Shown: positions 21,101 to 32,492, counted from the stretch's first letter. The stretch: DNA of 64,000 nt from Chaenocephalus aceratus (GCA_023974075.1 CM043808.1:25241578-25305577), one strand, 5' to 3'. Made by a program: numbers and translations. Notes: generated by a model from the sequence alone, not told the origin.

Positions 21101-22724
21101 GCAATGGTTTTATCGACTTTTCCCTGGCTAGCAGTCCCTTGGTTAAAATCCAGCCGCTGTTGCTTAGGTGGAGGTGGAGTGGCGTCGGCTGAGTATCTGT
21201 GGTCTTAGCTACTAGCTTCGTCCCAGCATGTTGTTTTCGCAGATGTTTTAAGAGATTTGAATGACTGGTTTGGGCAGTAGATAGGCTCTTTGACCCGCCA
21301 GGACACAACTTATATTTAACTAAAACATTATTTTCTTTGTGCTCGACAAAAGTGAAATAGTGAGAATATCTCCAGGTGGAGAAACTAGACTTGAGCTCCG
21401 CCGCCACCATGATAGTCTTGTTAGTAAACAACACAAACACGCCCACAGCCCGTCTCCGCATGTGACACAGGAAGTATTTAAGTACATTTACTCAAATACT
21501 GTACTTAAGTACAGTTCTCATCTCTGTTCACCTGGCTGTTGACTATATAAAAAAACTAACGCAGTAACAGAGTAACGCACCATGTAGTAACGGTAACTGA
21601 GTTACTGAATTTAAAAAGTAATGCGTTAGAGTACTAGTTACTGCCAAAAATACTTACTTTGTAACGCGTTAGTCCCAACACTGGTGCTCTTACCTGTGAG
21701 GCCTCCTCCAAACAGCATAATAACCAGACTGTATCATTAAATCTAAGTACCAGTTCTAGATCCTTGACTTTAGACAAACAATTGAAAAGACAAAATGTAT
21801 TTAAAGACCAATCTTTATTTGAATGTGCCTCTTAACCTGAGATATTAGTTATACAGTAATAGTATTGACAATCTAAAAAAACTGAGCAACTCAACAGTCA
21901 ACTTTATGTTTCTTATTGTCTAAAGCATTTATTATTTTCATTTTCCCCCTCTCATATTCAGTGTGGACGGATTGAGACAGCATGGTGTCCAGAGGGCTGC
22001 AGAGACTTCAGGGAGAAACCTCCGTGTGATGGATGTCCTGTCTGTTGGTGTGGAGAGGACTGAGGGTCTTTCCTCGGCGAGGAGGACCAGGCTTGATGGA
22101 GGAGCCCATGCTGGGCATAGCTGATACCAACTGCACAGGCCTAGTCTGTCACTTTATTTGACTAAATGTGTTCACTTATACATTTAATAGGTTTACACCT
22201 TCTGTCCATATGTGCTTTTTATTTATAACATTTGATTAACTTTTGGTTCACATTTCAATAAATTGTATTTGTATTTGCATTCCTTTTGTCCATTATTCTT
22301 ACTGAAAATGTTAGATTACACATTCACATCTGACTGAAGATTGGCCCCATTTATTTGTGACGTTGCAAACTCTGCGGTACAAAGCACAAGTGATGTGAAG
22401 CTCATAAAGTGAGGCAAATATAAATAATCAGCTGATGGAGTGTAGATGTGGAAATAGGTGCATTCGATCAGCTGACTGTCTTTACAATAAAAGTAGTTTC
22501 TTAGTGAATCTCCTGTAGCCTACCGGTCTTAAAATCTCATAACATCAGCTTTTAATGTTCCTCTTGGATGTTCTTCTTGACCCTCAGAGAAGTATAATGT
22601 TCTTTATTGTTTTATGTTTCATGTGGAACCTATATGCTGCAGGTCTCCCTTGAAAAAGAGATCTATGATCTCAATGGGACCAATCTGGTTAAATAAAGGT
22701 TTGAAATGAAATGAAATGAGAGAA
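18167..22724. repeat. Second copy of the 4560-bp tandem duplication
   Basis: Near-identical to 13607-18164 (two substitutions seen). It carries second copies of the innermost hAT (19257-20276), the LINE fragments (18300-18460, 18730-19040), the right arm of the long-TIR element (ends 21002), the BED fragment (21087-21461, minus), the outer hAT right end (21683) and the LINE tail. Being partial copies, these elements lack their left ends. Confidence 0.93.
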
Positions 22725-23432
22725 GGAGAACATGTTGTGTCTTTCAGGCATGTCCTTTCCTAACAAAAATTACAGGAAACATAAAACATATTATTGCAGA
22801 ACAAGTGTGTTTTTTATGAAAGCGGTGTGTTTGTGTGTTTAGGGGCTGTAGATATAATTATTTTGTAATTGTAATGTTTTTTTTTTATTTCAACAGTGAG
22901 CTCCAAAGACAATCAGATTATGAATAAACAGTATGAAGTTCATCAACATTGAAATATATGTTATTATCAAAATAATATTGAACTGTTACAAAACGTAGTG
23001 CAACTGTAGAAGCTTGCTCTGTTGTCTCACTGAAAGAATCACTTTTACCACGTTTTTTACAGACAATATTGAGAAATAAATAGTAGCAGTTCTCACTATG
23101 TGTTAAATATCTTTGCCTTCAATACATTAAATTAGAAAGCTGACAAAATCATAGTGCTTGTTAACATCTAAATGTAACTTTTTGCATGGAAAAACCCCTC
23201 AACTTAACTGATGTGTAGGTGATCTAGTATTTAGTATTGTTTAATGGAATGTATATCAGTGTATTAAAGTCAATACTTCATTTATTTAAACCAATATCTT
23301 TCTTGATTCTTTGTACAGTATGAAAAAAAGAGTCTTTGTACCTGTGCTGAAGTTCACTGCTTTGAGGAGTCCAGTTCTGTCTCTCACTCTCTGGTCCAGC
23401 CTGTCTGCATCACCTGGACAGCTTAAACAAAC

Positions 23433-23466
<34 letters not shown>
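22725..23466. other. Non-coding; one exon-like stretch and an AT microsatellite
   Basis: At about 23338-23428 on the minus strand the frame DADRLDQRVRDRTGLLKAV is followed by a splice-donor-like AG|GTACAAAG, so it could be a stray exon, but I cannot identify it. Positions 23438-23464 are (AT)n, into which the following element is inserted. The rest shows nothing. Confidence 0.35.
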
Positions 23467-23469
<3 letters not shown>

Positions 23470-23860
23470 GGCTGTCAAACGATTAACATTTTTAATCAGA
23501 TTAATCACAGCTTAAAAATTAATTAATCATGATTAATCACCATTCGAACTATGTCCAAAATATGCCATTTATTTATGTATATTGTTGTGGGAATGGAAAG
23601 ATAAATGAAAGCAGGCGGATATATCCATTTAACATACAGTATCTATGTTTATTATAACATTTTTCTGCGTGTCAAAATGAAAGACAACCCACACACCTAT
23701 CAATCATCAAACCGTGGGGTCTTAATTCATTACGTGTTGATTTCTATCAACGGGGGAGTACTTCAGGAAAGTCGACAGAGGGGGGGGGGGGGGGGGGGGG
23801 GGGGGGCTAGTGGAGTACTTCGTGACCACAGAGTGTGAACGTTGTGATCAGCTGTTTTAG

Positions 23861-25386
23861 CACTGCGGTCAAGCCAGCCTCCACTTGGGAAAACACAGTC
23901 AAGCCAGCCCGCACGTGATATTGGGGTGCGCGAATATTAGAAGCATTACGGTAAAATCCCAGCGCTTACTCGGTCAATAACAAAAGCACCTATACAAACA
24001 AACCAAACATATTAAATTAAGAAATATGTACTATATAATGTGATCAATAATTATTTAAAACAAACTACGTATAACTACCACGAGTAAATGTAAAATGTAA
24101 GGAGTTTCAAAATAAAAGTCCTTTGAAATCTCATATTGAAATCTCATATATGAGCTATCAGCCCTGTGTTTAGATAAGAATACAACGAAATCTCTCCCTG
24201 ATGCAAGACTCATCTCACTGCAGGGTGATAGAAGGACACCCCATCTACTCACCCAGAAAAAATCAGGACATTCTGATGTGGAGTTTCAAAATAAAAGACC
24301 TTTGAAATCCCATATATGAGCTATCAGCCCTGTGTTTAGATAAGAATACAACGAAATCTCTCCCTGATGCAAGACTCATCTCACTGCAGGGTGATAGAAG
24401 GACACCCCATCTACTCACCCAGAAAAAATACATATATGGGATTTCAAAGGTCTTTTATTTTGAAACTCCACATCAGAATGTCCTGATTTTTTCTGGGTGA
24501 GTAGATGGGGTGTCCTTCTATCACCCTGCAGTGAGATGAGTCTTGCATCAGGGAGAGATTTCGTTTTATTCTTATCTAAACACGGGGCTGATAGCTCATA
24601 TATGGGATTTCAAAAGTCTTTTATTTTGAAACTCCACATCAGAATGTCCTGATTTTTTCTGGGTGAGTAGATGGGCTGTCCTTCTATCACCCTGCAGTGA
24701 GATGAGTCTTGCATCAGGGAGAGATTTCGTTTTATTCTTATCTAAACACAGGGCTGATAGCTCATATATGGGATTTCAAAGGTCTTTTATTTTGAAACTC
24801 CAAATCAGAATGTCCTGATTTTTTCTGGGTGAGTAGATGGGCTGTCCTTCTATCACCCTGCAGTGAGATGAGTCTTGCATCAGGGAGAGATTTTGTTTTA
24901 TTCTTATCTAAACACAGGGCTGATAGCTCATATATGGGATTTCAAAGGTCTTTTATTTTGAAACTCCACATCAGAATGTCCTGATTCTTTCTGGGTGAGT
25001 AGATGGGGTGTCCTTCTATCACCCTGCAGTGAGATGAGTCTAGCATCAGGGAGAGATTTCGTTTTATTCTTATCTAAACACAGGGCTGATAGCTCATATA
25101 TGAGATTTCAATATGAGATTTCAAAGGACTTTTATTTTGAAACTCCTTACATTTTACATTTACTCGTGGTAGTTATACGTAGTTTGTTTTAAATAATTAT
25201 TGATCACATTATATAGTACATATTTCTTAATTTAATATGTTTGGTTTGTTTTTATAGGTGCTTTTGTTATTGACCGAGTAAGCGCTGGGATTTTACCGTA
25301 ATGCTTCTAATATTCGCGCACCCCAATATCACGTGCGGGCTGGCTTGACTGTGTTTTCCCAAGTGGAGGCTGGCTTGACCGCAGTG
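23861..25386. mobile_element. Foldback-like element with 6-bp target duplication
   Basis: Begins CACTGCGGTCAAGCCAGCC and ends GGCTGGCTTGACCGCAGTG. The duplication TTTTAG lies at 23855-23860 and 25387-25392, and the empty site CTGTTTTAACGCAG is present (reverse complement) at about 27371-27384. The whole element is a palindrome: left arm 23861-24427, right arm 24428-25386, with unique outer arms of about 230-250 bp and satellite-filled inner arms. This is the architecture of foldback elements. The 6-bp TSD and CACTG start do not settle the superfamily. Confidence 0.8.
24100..25135. repeat. 166-bp satellite, two units inverted and four direct
   Basis: The phrase GGGTGAGTAGATGGG starts at 24495, 24661, 24827 and 24993, spacing exactly 166 each time. 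In reverse complement the phrase CTACTCACCCAGAAAAAAT occurs at about 24246 and 24412, also 166 apart. The arrays meet head to head at about 24427 (CAGAAAAAATACATATATGG). Each unit ends in CTCATATATGGGATTTC and CTTTTATTTTGAAACTCC. Small frames across it are repeat artefacts. Confidence 0.93.
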
Positions 25387-26107
25387 TTTTAGCGCAGTTC
25401 TCCAGTGATGGGGGGAGTCTCCCTCCGCAGCCGGTTGGCGTAGTTTTGGCACAGTTCCGTTGTACAGACCGACGTTAACAGCAGCCTGTCTGTGCACACG
25501 GAGACCGACTCTGTCGTCCGGTGATCTAACCGCCTTCTGGAAAAGCTTCACAAGTACGTCGGTACGCAAATGCGCTTTGTGACACAAGTGACGGTACGCA
25601 TTTCAGATTACGCACATAACCTGCGTACCAGTTATGTGCACCCCTGTACCAAAGCCATATTATTACTATTATATGGCTCTGCCCTGTACTACAGCAAGAG
25701 TATTCTCCGTCGGGACTTCCTGCAACAACACCACGCCGTTATCAAAGATGTTCTATTGAGAAGACGATCACTACGTGACAAAAGTTTTCAAAACCGTGGC
25801 TACTGAAATCAATCTTATTAACTGCTGTCTGTGCAATTTACTCCGCGCGAGTTGGCAGACTTTATTTTGCTTACTTTAACATCATTTTTCATGGTGGGGC
25901 TAAGCCATTTCTTGGTATGGGTGTAGCCTACCCCAGCCATACCCTGGCGCTGCCACTGGTGGCACGTATGGGGCGGGCCATTCTGCACATCCGTTAAATG
26001 CGTTAAATATTTTAACGCAATTAATTCAAAACATTAATTACCGCCGTTAACGCGATAATTTTGACAGCACTAATATATATATATATATATATATATGTAA
26101 AGTACCA

Positions 26108-26630
26108 TGTGTACAAACAATATAACTGATTCTCTTCTGTTAAACATGTTGGATTGTGTATTGTCCGAGTCAGGGTCCTTTTTATTTTACTGTAACTTTG
26201 GAAGTTGTGTTACCAATGCTTACTGTTTATTTGATACCCATTTGGTAATGCAATTCATAAAAACAACAAGGTTTGGGTTCGTTCTTCAGATTACTGTGAC
26301 GTTAACGTGTAAGCTCAATAATGCTCCAGATCAACCAACCATATTGTAATATCTAAGTAATCATCTTGAAATATGACAATAATAATTGTAATATACACAT
26401 CTTATTGTGAGGTTGATTTCACATACACTACTTCGACGTTAGCTTGTCTACATACTTGAGCATAGCCAATTTAAATTAACCTTAGCGATGCATACAGTTC
26501 CTACCTACATAGGCTAATAAAATATCTCTACGTTACAAGGATGACCTTATTTTATCAACCTCAAACAGAAGCCGTTTGTTCAACAGTATTATCCCACTTA
26601 ACGTCTATTTCGTTTTAACCTTTATATTAG
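26108..26630. other. AT-rich spacer, no gene recognised
   Basis: Lies between the right end of the GGGCTGTCAAA element with its AT microsatellite and the next hAT-like fragment. The open frame of 80 codons at 26107-26349 resembles nothing I know and is probably chance. Confidence 0.45.
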
Positions 26631-27085
26631 GGGTGGGCGATATGACGATATATATCGTCGTGACGATATTAGGTCTCCACGATATGCTTTTTCAGAGATA
26701 TCGTCCTATCGTGATAAAAAAAAATAATAATAATTGAAAAAAAAAAAATAGCAGGAGGGGAAGAGGCTCTCCGTGCGCGGCGCAGGGGGCTATGACAGCG
26801 GACGGAGAGCCTCTTCCCCTCCCGCTCCCCCAGCCTCACCTACTGATTTTAATTTCACCATATATCAAGCCCGATCGATTTCATAATGTCAGCGCACCTC
26901 TGCTTTCGTTCAGTCCGAGTTGTTTGACACGCTCCCAAAGTCCCCGCCCCCTTTCTTTGCAGCGAGCAACCATAGGGCAGGCATTTCATAAAGGGGCTCC
27001 TTATGAAAAGACTAGCAAACGGTGGAAAGACATAACTGACGCTGTGGCGTTTTATGTTTTTCCCTTCAGTTATGCTAAAGTCTTT
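26631..27085 (+). pseudogene. hAT fragment with transposase remnant
   Basis: Begins GGGGTGGGCGATATGACGAT with a ATCGT-rich subterminal palindrome, a recognisable fish hAT end. A GC-rich inverted repeat GAGGCTCTCCGT...ACGGAGAGCCTC (26763-26810) follows. At 26970-27050 the frame reads GQAFHKGAPYEKTSKRWKDI then TDAVAFY, matching the segment just after the BED finger of ZBED/hAT transposases (PYEK-S-RWK-ITDAV). It is cut off at 27085 by the inverted copy of the neighbouring element. Confidence 0.65.
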
Positions 27086-27762
27086 TATTACACATATAAT
27101 AGTAATAATATGGCTCTGGTACAGGGGAGCACATAACTGGTACGCAGGTTATGTGCGTAATCTGAAATGCGTACCGTCACTTGTGTCACAAAGCGCATTT
27201 GCGTACCGACGTACTTGTGAAGCTTTTCCAGAAGGCGGTTAGATCACCGGACGACAGAGTCGGTCTCCGTGTGCACAGACAGGCTGCTGTTAACGTCGGT
27301 CTGTCCAACGGAACTGTGCCAAAACTACGCCAACCGGCTGCGGAGGGAGACTCCCCCCTTCACTGGAGAACTGCGTTAAAACAGCTGATCACAACGTTCA
27401 CACTCTGTGGTCACGAAGTACTCCACTAGCCCCCCCCCCCCCCCTCTGTCGACTTTCCTGAAGTATCCCCCGTTGATAGAAATCAACACGTAATGAATTC
27501 AGACCCCACGGTTTGATGATTGATAGGTGTGTGGGCTGTCTTTCATTTTGACATGCAGAAAAAATGTTATAATAAACATAGATACTGTGTGTTAAATTGA
27601 TATATCCGCCTTCTTTCATTTATCTTTCCATTCCCACAACAATATACATAAATAAATGGCATATTTTGGACATAGTTCGAATGGTGATTAATCATGATTA
27701 ATTAATTTTTAAGCTGTGATTAATCTGATTAAAATTTGTAATCGTTTGACAGCCCTAGTTAT
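27086..27762. mobile_element. Inverted second arm of the GGGCTGTCAAA element
   Basis: Reverse complement of 23467-23860 joined to 25393-25672: it ends ATCGTTTGACAGCCCTAG at 27761 and contains the same GC-rich block, including the chance 82-105-codon frames. It lacks the foldback insertion and so provides its empty site. Together with 23467-25672 it forms an inverted pair spanning over 4 kb. Confidence 0.75.
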
Positions 27763-28392
27763 AACACATAAAAACAATAATTCAATAACGTGCTTTAACC
27801 ACTAGGCGGTGCACACAAGGTATACACAGCCATAATAACTTTGTATTATCAGTGTAGGACACGTTTTATTCATGCTTTCACATAATTTTACAGCATATTG
27901 CTATACTATTTCAGACTCAGTATTTACATTCTTACATTCAAAGAAAATCAGTAATATCTTTAAAAACTACAGTCCTTTTATATCAGCTGTGCACCGTTAT
28001 GGTGTAATAACCTATCTGTGAATTAGATCAAATGTAAAAGTCAGCCGAATTAGTGTTGATACTGCAAGGAGACGTATTGTGTGAAGAGAAATTGAAGATG
28101 TTGTTTAATTGTTGAATATATTTATGATCCACGTCAAGTATTCAGTTTCGGCGGCATTTTCTCAGTTTTTCCAAAGGTCTTCTCATCAGGGCTCTATAAA
28201 TAAAGAACTACGGAAGATCTGTAATATGTAATGCAGCCGAACCGTGTATTACAATGCCGTTATGTGATGACTTTCAAAGAGAAAAGCAAGAACACTCGGA
28301 ATTAAGTATTATTTTATGCTTTTAAAATGTTTTCCGGATTTTATATCATATAAACACCAAATCCCAGCATGCATTGCGGCTAAAACATCCAA
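27763..28392. mobile_element. Long-TIR element of the CAAC...GTTG family, left part
   Basis: Matches in reverse complement the element at 51791-54959 (from about 52560 to 53210): TAATTCAATAACGTGCTTTA, GCAAGGAGACGTATTGTGTG, GGTCTTCTCATCAGGGCTCT, and CATGCATTGCGGCTAAAACA. It is interrupted at 28392 by the ISL2EU-like pair and resumes at 36439. Its own left terminus is missing, apparently removed by the GGGCTGTCAAA element. Confidence 0.65.
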
Positions 28393-28789
28393 TAGAGAGG
28401 CGAAGTCACGCCCATCTACTTCCGGCCCATGGGACCCCGGAAGCGAAAAATTAACATTGAATTCAATGGAGAGAGAAAACGTATCTTTTGATCCCCTTTG
28501 AATTGTGCCACGAACTACACATATGATGTTTGTCAATCTTAAACAATAAGTTCCATGTCAAAAAAGTCACATTTTGTCGTAAAACTGTTGAAATATAAGA
28601 CTATGAAAAATACGCGACTACAAAGACTACAAATCCCAAATCCCATTCTGGCTCGCGTAAGTGATGTCACAGGCGATAATGCTCCAAGTGGTTGCGACTC
28701 GTAATTAAAGCGAAGAAGAAGAAGATCTCATAACTGATTATTCCCTCCAATAAATAAGAGATTGCTAAAAATAAATTCACTTTTACAAG

Positions 28790-28909
28790 ATGCCTGTGTG
28801 CTTTGTACCAGGTTGTAATCACATAAGTGATCATACTTATAGATCATAGCTCGTTCTATCGCTTCCCGTCTGATGAAAGGACCAGGAGTCGCTGGACCAA
28901 ACATATCAG
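28790..28909 (+). pseudogene. THAP-domain first exon of transposon copy A
   Basis: ATG at 28790 opens MPVCFVPGCNHISDH, the start of a THAP zinc finger (C-x4-C). After a small insertion carrying a stop (CATAGATCATAG-like at about 28848) the domain continues SFYRFPSDERTRSRWTKHI and ends at a splice donor CAG|GTAATA (28909/28910). THAP domains bind the transposon ends. The second Cys-His pair would be in a later exon, which I did not find. Compared with copy B (33174-33281), copy A has the stop but keeps W-x3-I at the exon end. Confidence 0.75.
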
Positions 28910-29945
28910 GTAATACACATGTTGTGCATGGAACACAGTCAAGCTAGCTACATAGCTAGTAGCGAGCGCGTTAGTTAGCATCACATTACTTAGCCTTGTC
29001 ATTTGTATTAGCCTTAACATGAAGTAAACCCAAATGTTAAACAGTAAGAGTAGTCTTGATGGTAAGTATTTTGTGAAACATTTGAAGAGGAGCCTATCGC
29101 CCCCTCCACCAGGTGCTAAGGGGGCGGGAGGTAGGCTAACAGCAGATTAGCATCTGCGATCTTTTCTACTTAATGCTATCTGCTCAAATGGTTAACATTG
29201 AACATTAAAAGATCAGGCAGTTCAGGGAGAGTCGAAGGAAGGAAGGCAGGCAGGCAGCTTTGCATGACATTTATTTATTTATAGAAGGACCATGCATACA
29301 AAAACATTAATCTCAGCAAAGAGAAGAGATGCAATATGCCAGATTATAGCTAATAGCTAATTTCCATCTGTGGTCCATTCTTCTGGACGTGTTTCATTGT
29401 GATGATAGTGAGTCAATCTGTTTGTTGGAAAGACAGTAGTTGAGTGATTACTGAGAGAACATTATTAAAAGAGATAATTCTTTAAAGTGTTGTTACTGAC
29501 CTTTTTCTCTTTTATTTTCTTTACCTCACCTGTAACTGCTGAGACCCTGAGGAACATGCACACTGGACTGACCTGCTCTGGCAACCTGATTTCCACTGTA
29601 CGTAACAGTATTTGGTTATGGTATATTATTTATATACATCAAAGGCACAATGCACCCCCCAGAGACACACATGTATTGAGTGTGATATTTTGCATAGGTC
29701 AAGTGAAATCATCTTTACATACTAGAAAACTGTAGGAGCGGCAACTAGTTTTGAAATTGAATTTTTAATATCCGATAATGAAGTTGATCTGTTTTCTTTA
29801 TTCTTCTCTCTTCCCAGCTCCATCCATCACCGTGCTCTGTTCCTGCAGGTCCTGCTTGCTAATCAATGCTTTATTTTTTTACACAATTACAAACAAAGTC
29901 AATGTATTGTATGACATGAAGTTGTGCTTCATTCGGAGTCAATAA

Positions 29946-30095
<150 letters not shown>

Positions 30096-30127
30096 ACTGA
30101 CCCGAGACCAGCACACCCAAACACAAC

Positions 30128-30143
30128 GGCTCTTTTAAGAGCC
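30128..30143 (+). promoter_or_regulatory. Histone mRNA 3' stem-loop (copy A)
   Basis: GGCTCTTTTAAGAGCC is the canonical stem-loop of replication-dependent histone mRNAs (6-bp stem, 4-base loop), followed by ACC as expected. In an active gene it is bound by SLBP and directs non-polyadenylated 3' processing. It stands at the normal short distance after the H3 stop codon. Confidence 0.92.
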
Positions 30144-30779
30144 ACCTACAGTTTCAAAGAGTTGCAATCCTACGTTATTATAATGATTAAACTGGTTCAT
30201 GTGTCACTTAGTTTACTGAACCGTGATGAATGAAAGAAATTAGTGAGGTCGTGGTTTAAAGAAGTTACAAAGACATTAATATATGAGGAACAGGTCAGTG
30301 TAAACACAAGCTTCTGTCAATTATGGATCATTCAAACTATTTACAAATAATATGTAATAAAGTTCTAAAACAAGTATTCGGTATATTCCTTGATAGCTTT
30401 TGGAGAAGGTTGTTTTTAAGTTTACTAAAATCTATCGTTTCAACTGTTTCACTTTATAAAAAGGAACAGGTGAGTAGAGCATCATTGAGTTTCTTATTCT
30501 GTCAGTAAATTATCCAAATGAAATGTTTATCATTATTTTATTCAACCCTAAACAAATTGATTGTACCTTTTTAATAATGACCTTACATGGTTAAGTTAAA
30601 TTAACTTCAGAAAATCAAATCTGTTCTGAGAAAAAACTATTAAATGTTTAAAGATAGGAACTTGCCATCCCACTGAAAAACAGTCCGTAGAGATTTAAAG
30701 GCGTAGTTGTAGTTCAGTCCAACGTTTCATTTGGATTCATTTCTCCAACAGTCAACTATTTTCATAAAGAATATATATA

Positions 30780-30925
30780 TTTTTCAAAGTCAACTTTATT
30801 GTCAATCTTACTCAGTTTGTGTTTATAGACAGAGATCAAAAATACTTTTAAATCAAATAAAATTATACAATTTACAGATATGTATACAAATATATATATA
30901 TATATATATCCTATATAATGATGGT
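30780..30925. repeat. LINE 3'-tail-like segment and AT microsatellite
   Basis: TTTTCAAAGTCAACTTTATTGTCAATC resembles an antisense LINE/SINE 3' tail, followed by (TA)n at 30892-30910. The same tail is at 34985-35120 in copy B. Confidence 0.45.
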
Positions 30926-30929
30926 GGAC

Positions 30930-31699
30930 ACTTCACCTCCAGCAGGGCAGATGGCTGCACAAGTCCATCGGGGGATGCTCCCAAAACACTGACTCACTCA
31001 CAAAGAGACCAGACTCGAACACTGTCTCCTGATAGGCCTGCACAAAAGCCTTCACCCCTTCGGCCTCGTTTACAACCCCCCAGTTGACAGCCATGACTCC
31101 GTCCAAGTTGTACCCCCCGAGCACCCTCTTCATGAGGGACGCGCATGGAGTGGATGAAAGTCCCGACCGCAGCACAGCACCAAACTTGCTGGCTGTCAAC
31201 CTGCCCCGCCTGTGTAACTGCCACTTTGTCCGCTGTCCTCCGGTGGCTGTCTGGATGGCAGCTTGCTGGTCTCTGCTCAGTCGCATTGAGGCAAGAATTG
31301 CCTCAAGCCCCTGACCCCCACTCCCCTTCACCAGCTCCGGCACGGTGACAATGGCCTGATGTTGAGGCCGCGGCTCTGGCTCAGGTGACAAAAGCCATGC
31401 CATGCCACACTGTGCGCCCCTCAGTGCAGACCTGAACCAGTCTACATCCTGAGTGGCGATGTCTCTGGCCAGTGGGTTGTATGTCTCCTCTCACTGTTGG
31501 TAGAGTTGAGACACCGGCTGGACTACTTTGGAAGTGCCAGGCTTCCTCCACTGGCACTCAACATCTGTGGAGCTGATCTGCCGCATGGCACATATTGCCA
31601 ATGCTGCAGCGTGGCTGCATTTGTACATCCCCCGTGCACAATCACAGACAGCGCTCTGCATCGCGCCATCGTCTCCCATGCAGATCTGTACAAATAAAG
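30930..31699 (-). pseudogene. SWIM zinc finger - YqaJ exonuclease protein of transposon copy A
   Basis: On the minus strand, from an acceptor near 31699, one frame runs to 30933 with a single TGA at 31488-31490. First comes a SWIM finger, CDCARGMYKCSH (C-x-C-x6-C-x-H, 31590-31640). After about 120 codons comes a YqaJ (lambda-exonuclease-like) domain: RRGRLTASKFG, AVNWGVVNEAEGVKAF and ESGLFVSESVFW. A one-base shift near 30975 brings SPDGLVQPSALLEVKCP into frame. That is the PD-...E-x-K nuclease signature with catalytic D, E and K. The domain is cut at about 30930 before its C-terminus. The paired exon 1 is at 32333-32492. Family knowledge: YqaJ proteins accompany ISL2EU-type transposases. Confidence 0.8.
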
Positions 31700-32332
31700 T
31701 AAGTACAATTTGTTAGCATGCTATAATAGATTGAATGAGCAATAATACAAGGATGGTCCGGATCTGGGGGTGGGAGGGATTATTTTTCCATAGTTTTGTC
31801 TGATTGTTGTTATTGTTTGTTTTTTCTGTATTTTTTGTAATTTGTGTTGTACTGGTTGTGATTGTACATTGTATTTTTCTAAATGTGTATGAATACATTT
31901 TTGAAAAACATTTGATCAACAATAAAAAAGGATTTGGTCAGGATCTAGACTCAGTGTGTAGTTTATTAATTAATCAATGCTCTCTACATTAGGAAAACAC
32001 ATACCAGTGTACCCGAGGGAGTCACACACAGCTGTGCCTGGATAACCAAAACCCTTGAATCTACACACAGCAAATAAACTCAAATGACACAACGAGATCA
32101 CACATACAGTATAGTCGATATAAAACTGGCCGCTTCAATCTGAAGAGCAACTAAAACAAAACACGGGAGTTTACCTTGTTCTTGTGAACACTAATGTTAT
32201 CCACAGCATACACACAGACCACGAAGTTCTAAAGGAGAACACTAGTTACTGAAACAAAACACGTTAGTGTACCTTGTTAGCTAATGTTAGCTAGCTGACA
32301 TTAACGTTACACATTGCACTCATATTACTCAC

Positions 32333-32492
32333 CAACATCTTGTAAAGCCGGTCCCGCTGCTCTTACAGAACCGACTAACTCCCCTTTCGTGTATGTACAG
32401 CTCTCAACGTGTCCAGACTTGTAGTCACCTCGTTTTATACTTTTATTCTCATTCTGAAAGAAACAGGTGAAATTTGCTAACGTGACGGCCAT
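32333..32492 (-). pseudogene. First exon of the SWIM-YqaJ gene, copy A
   Basis: ATG at 32492 opens MAVTLANFTCFFQNENKSIK and the frame stays open to the splice donor GATGTTG|GTGAG at 32333. It lies in the right inverted-repeat region. Copy B has the same exon at 35993-36158 with small changes (an added two-residue insertion after KRGE). I chose this ATG, not the upstream in-frame ATG in the repeat, because both copies keep it and it precedes the conserved block. Confidence 0.65.

Larger units (their letters stand above)
23467..26073. mobile_element. DNA element with GGGCTGTCAAA termini (left member of a palindromic pair)
   Basis: Left end TTAGGGCTGTCAAACGATTA in an AT microsatellite. Right end AATTTTGACAGCACTAATAT at about 26060-26080, also in AT repeats, so the ends match as inverted repeats (GGGCTGTCAAA / TTTTGACAGCAC) with a possible TA duplication. 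It contains a G-homopolymer (about 23781-23806), the foldback element at 23861-25386, and a GC-rich block (25390-25650) repeated inverted at 27120-27390. No transposase frame is intact. Superfamily not assigned. Confidence 0.6.

Noticed and set aside
24100..25135. CRISPR-like regular repeats
   Set aside because: The 166-bp units are directly adjacent with no unique spacers, and the genome is eukaryotic.
24055..25192. Pair of 65-codon frames starting MSRWGVLLSPCSEM on opposite strands
   Set aside because: They are the two orientations of the 166-bp satellite, and the identity comes from the palindrome.
25267..27429. Frames beginning MCHKAHLRTDVLVKLFQK on both arms
   Set aside because: They look conserved only because the two arms are recent copies. 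There is no family resemblance, and codon changes include frameshifts between copies.
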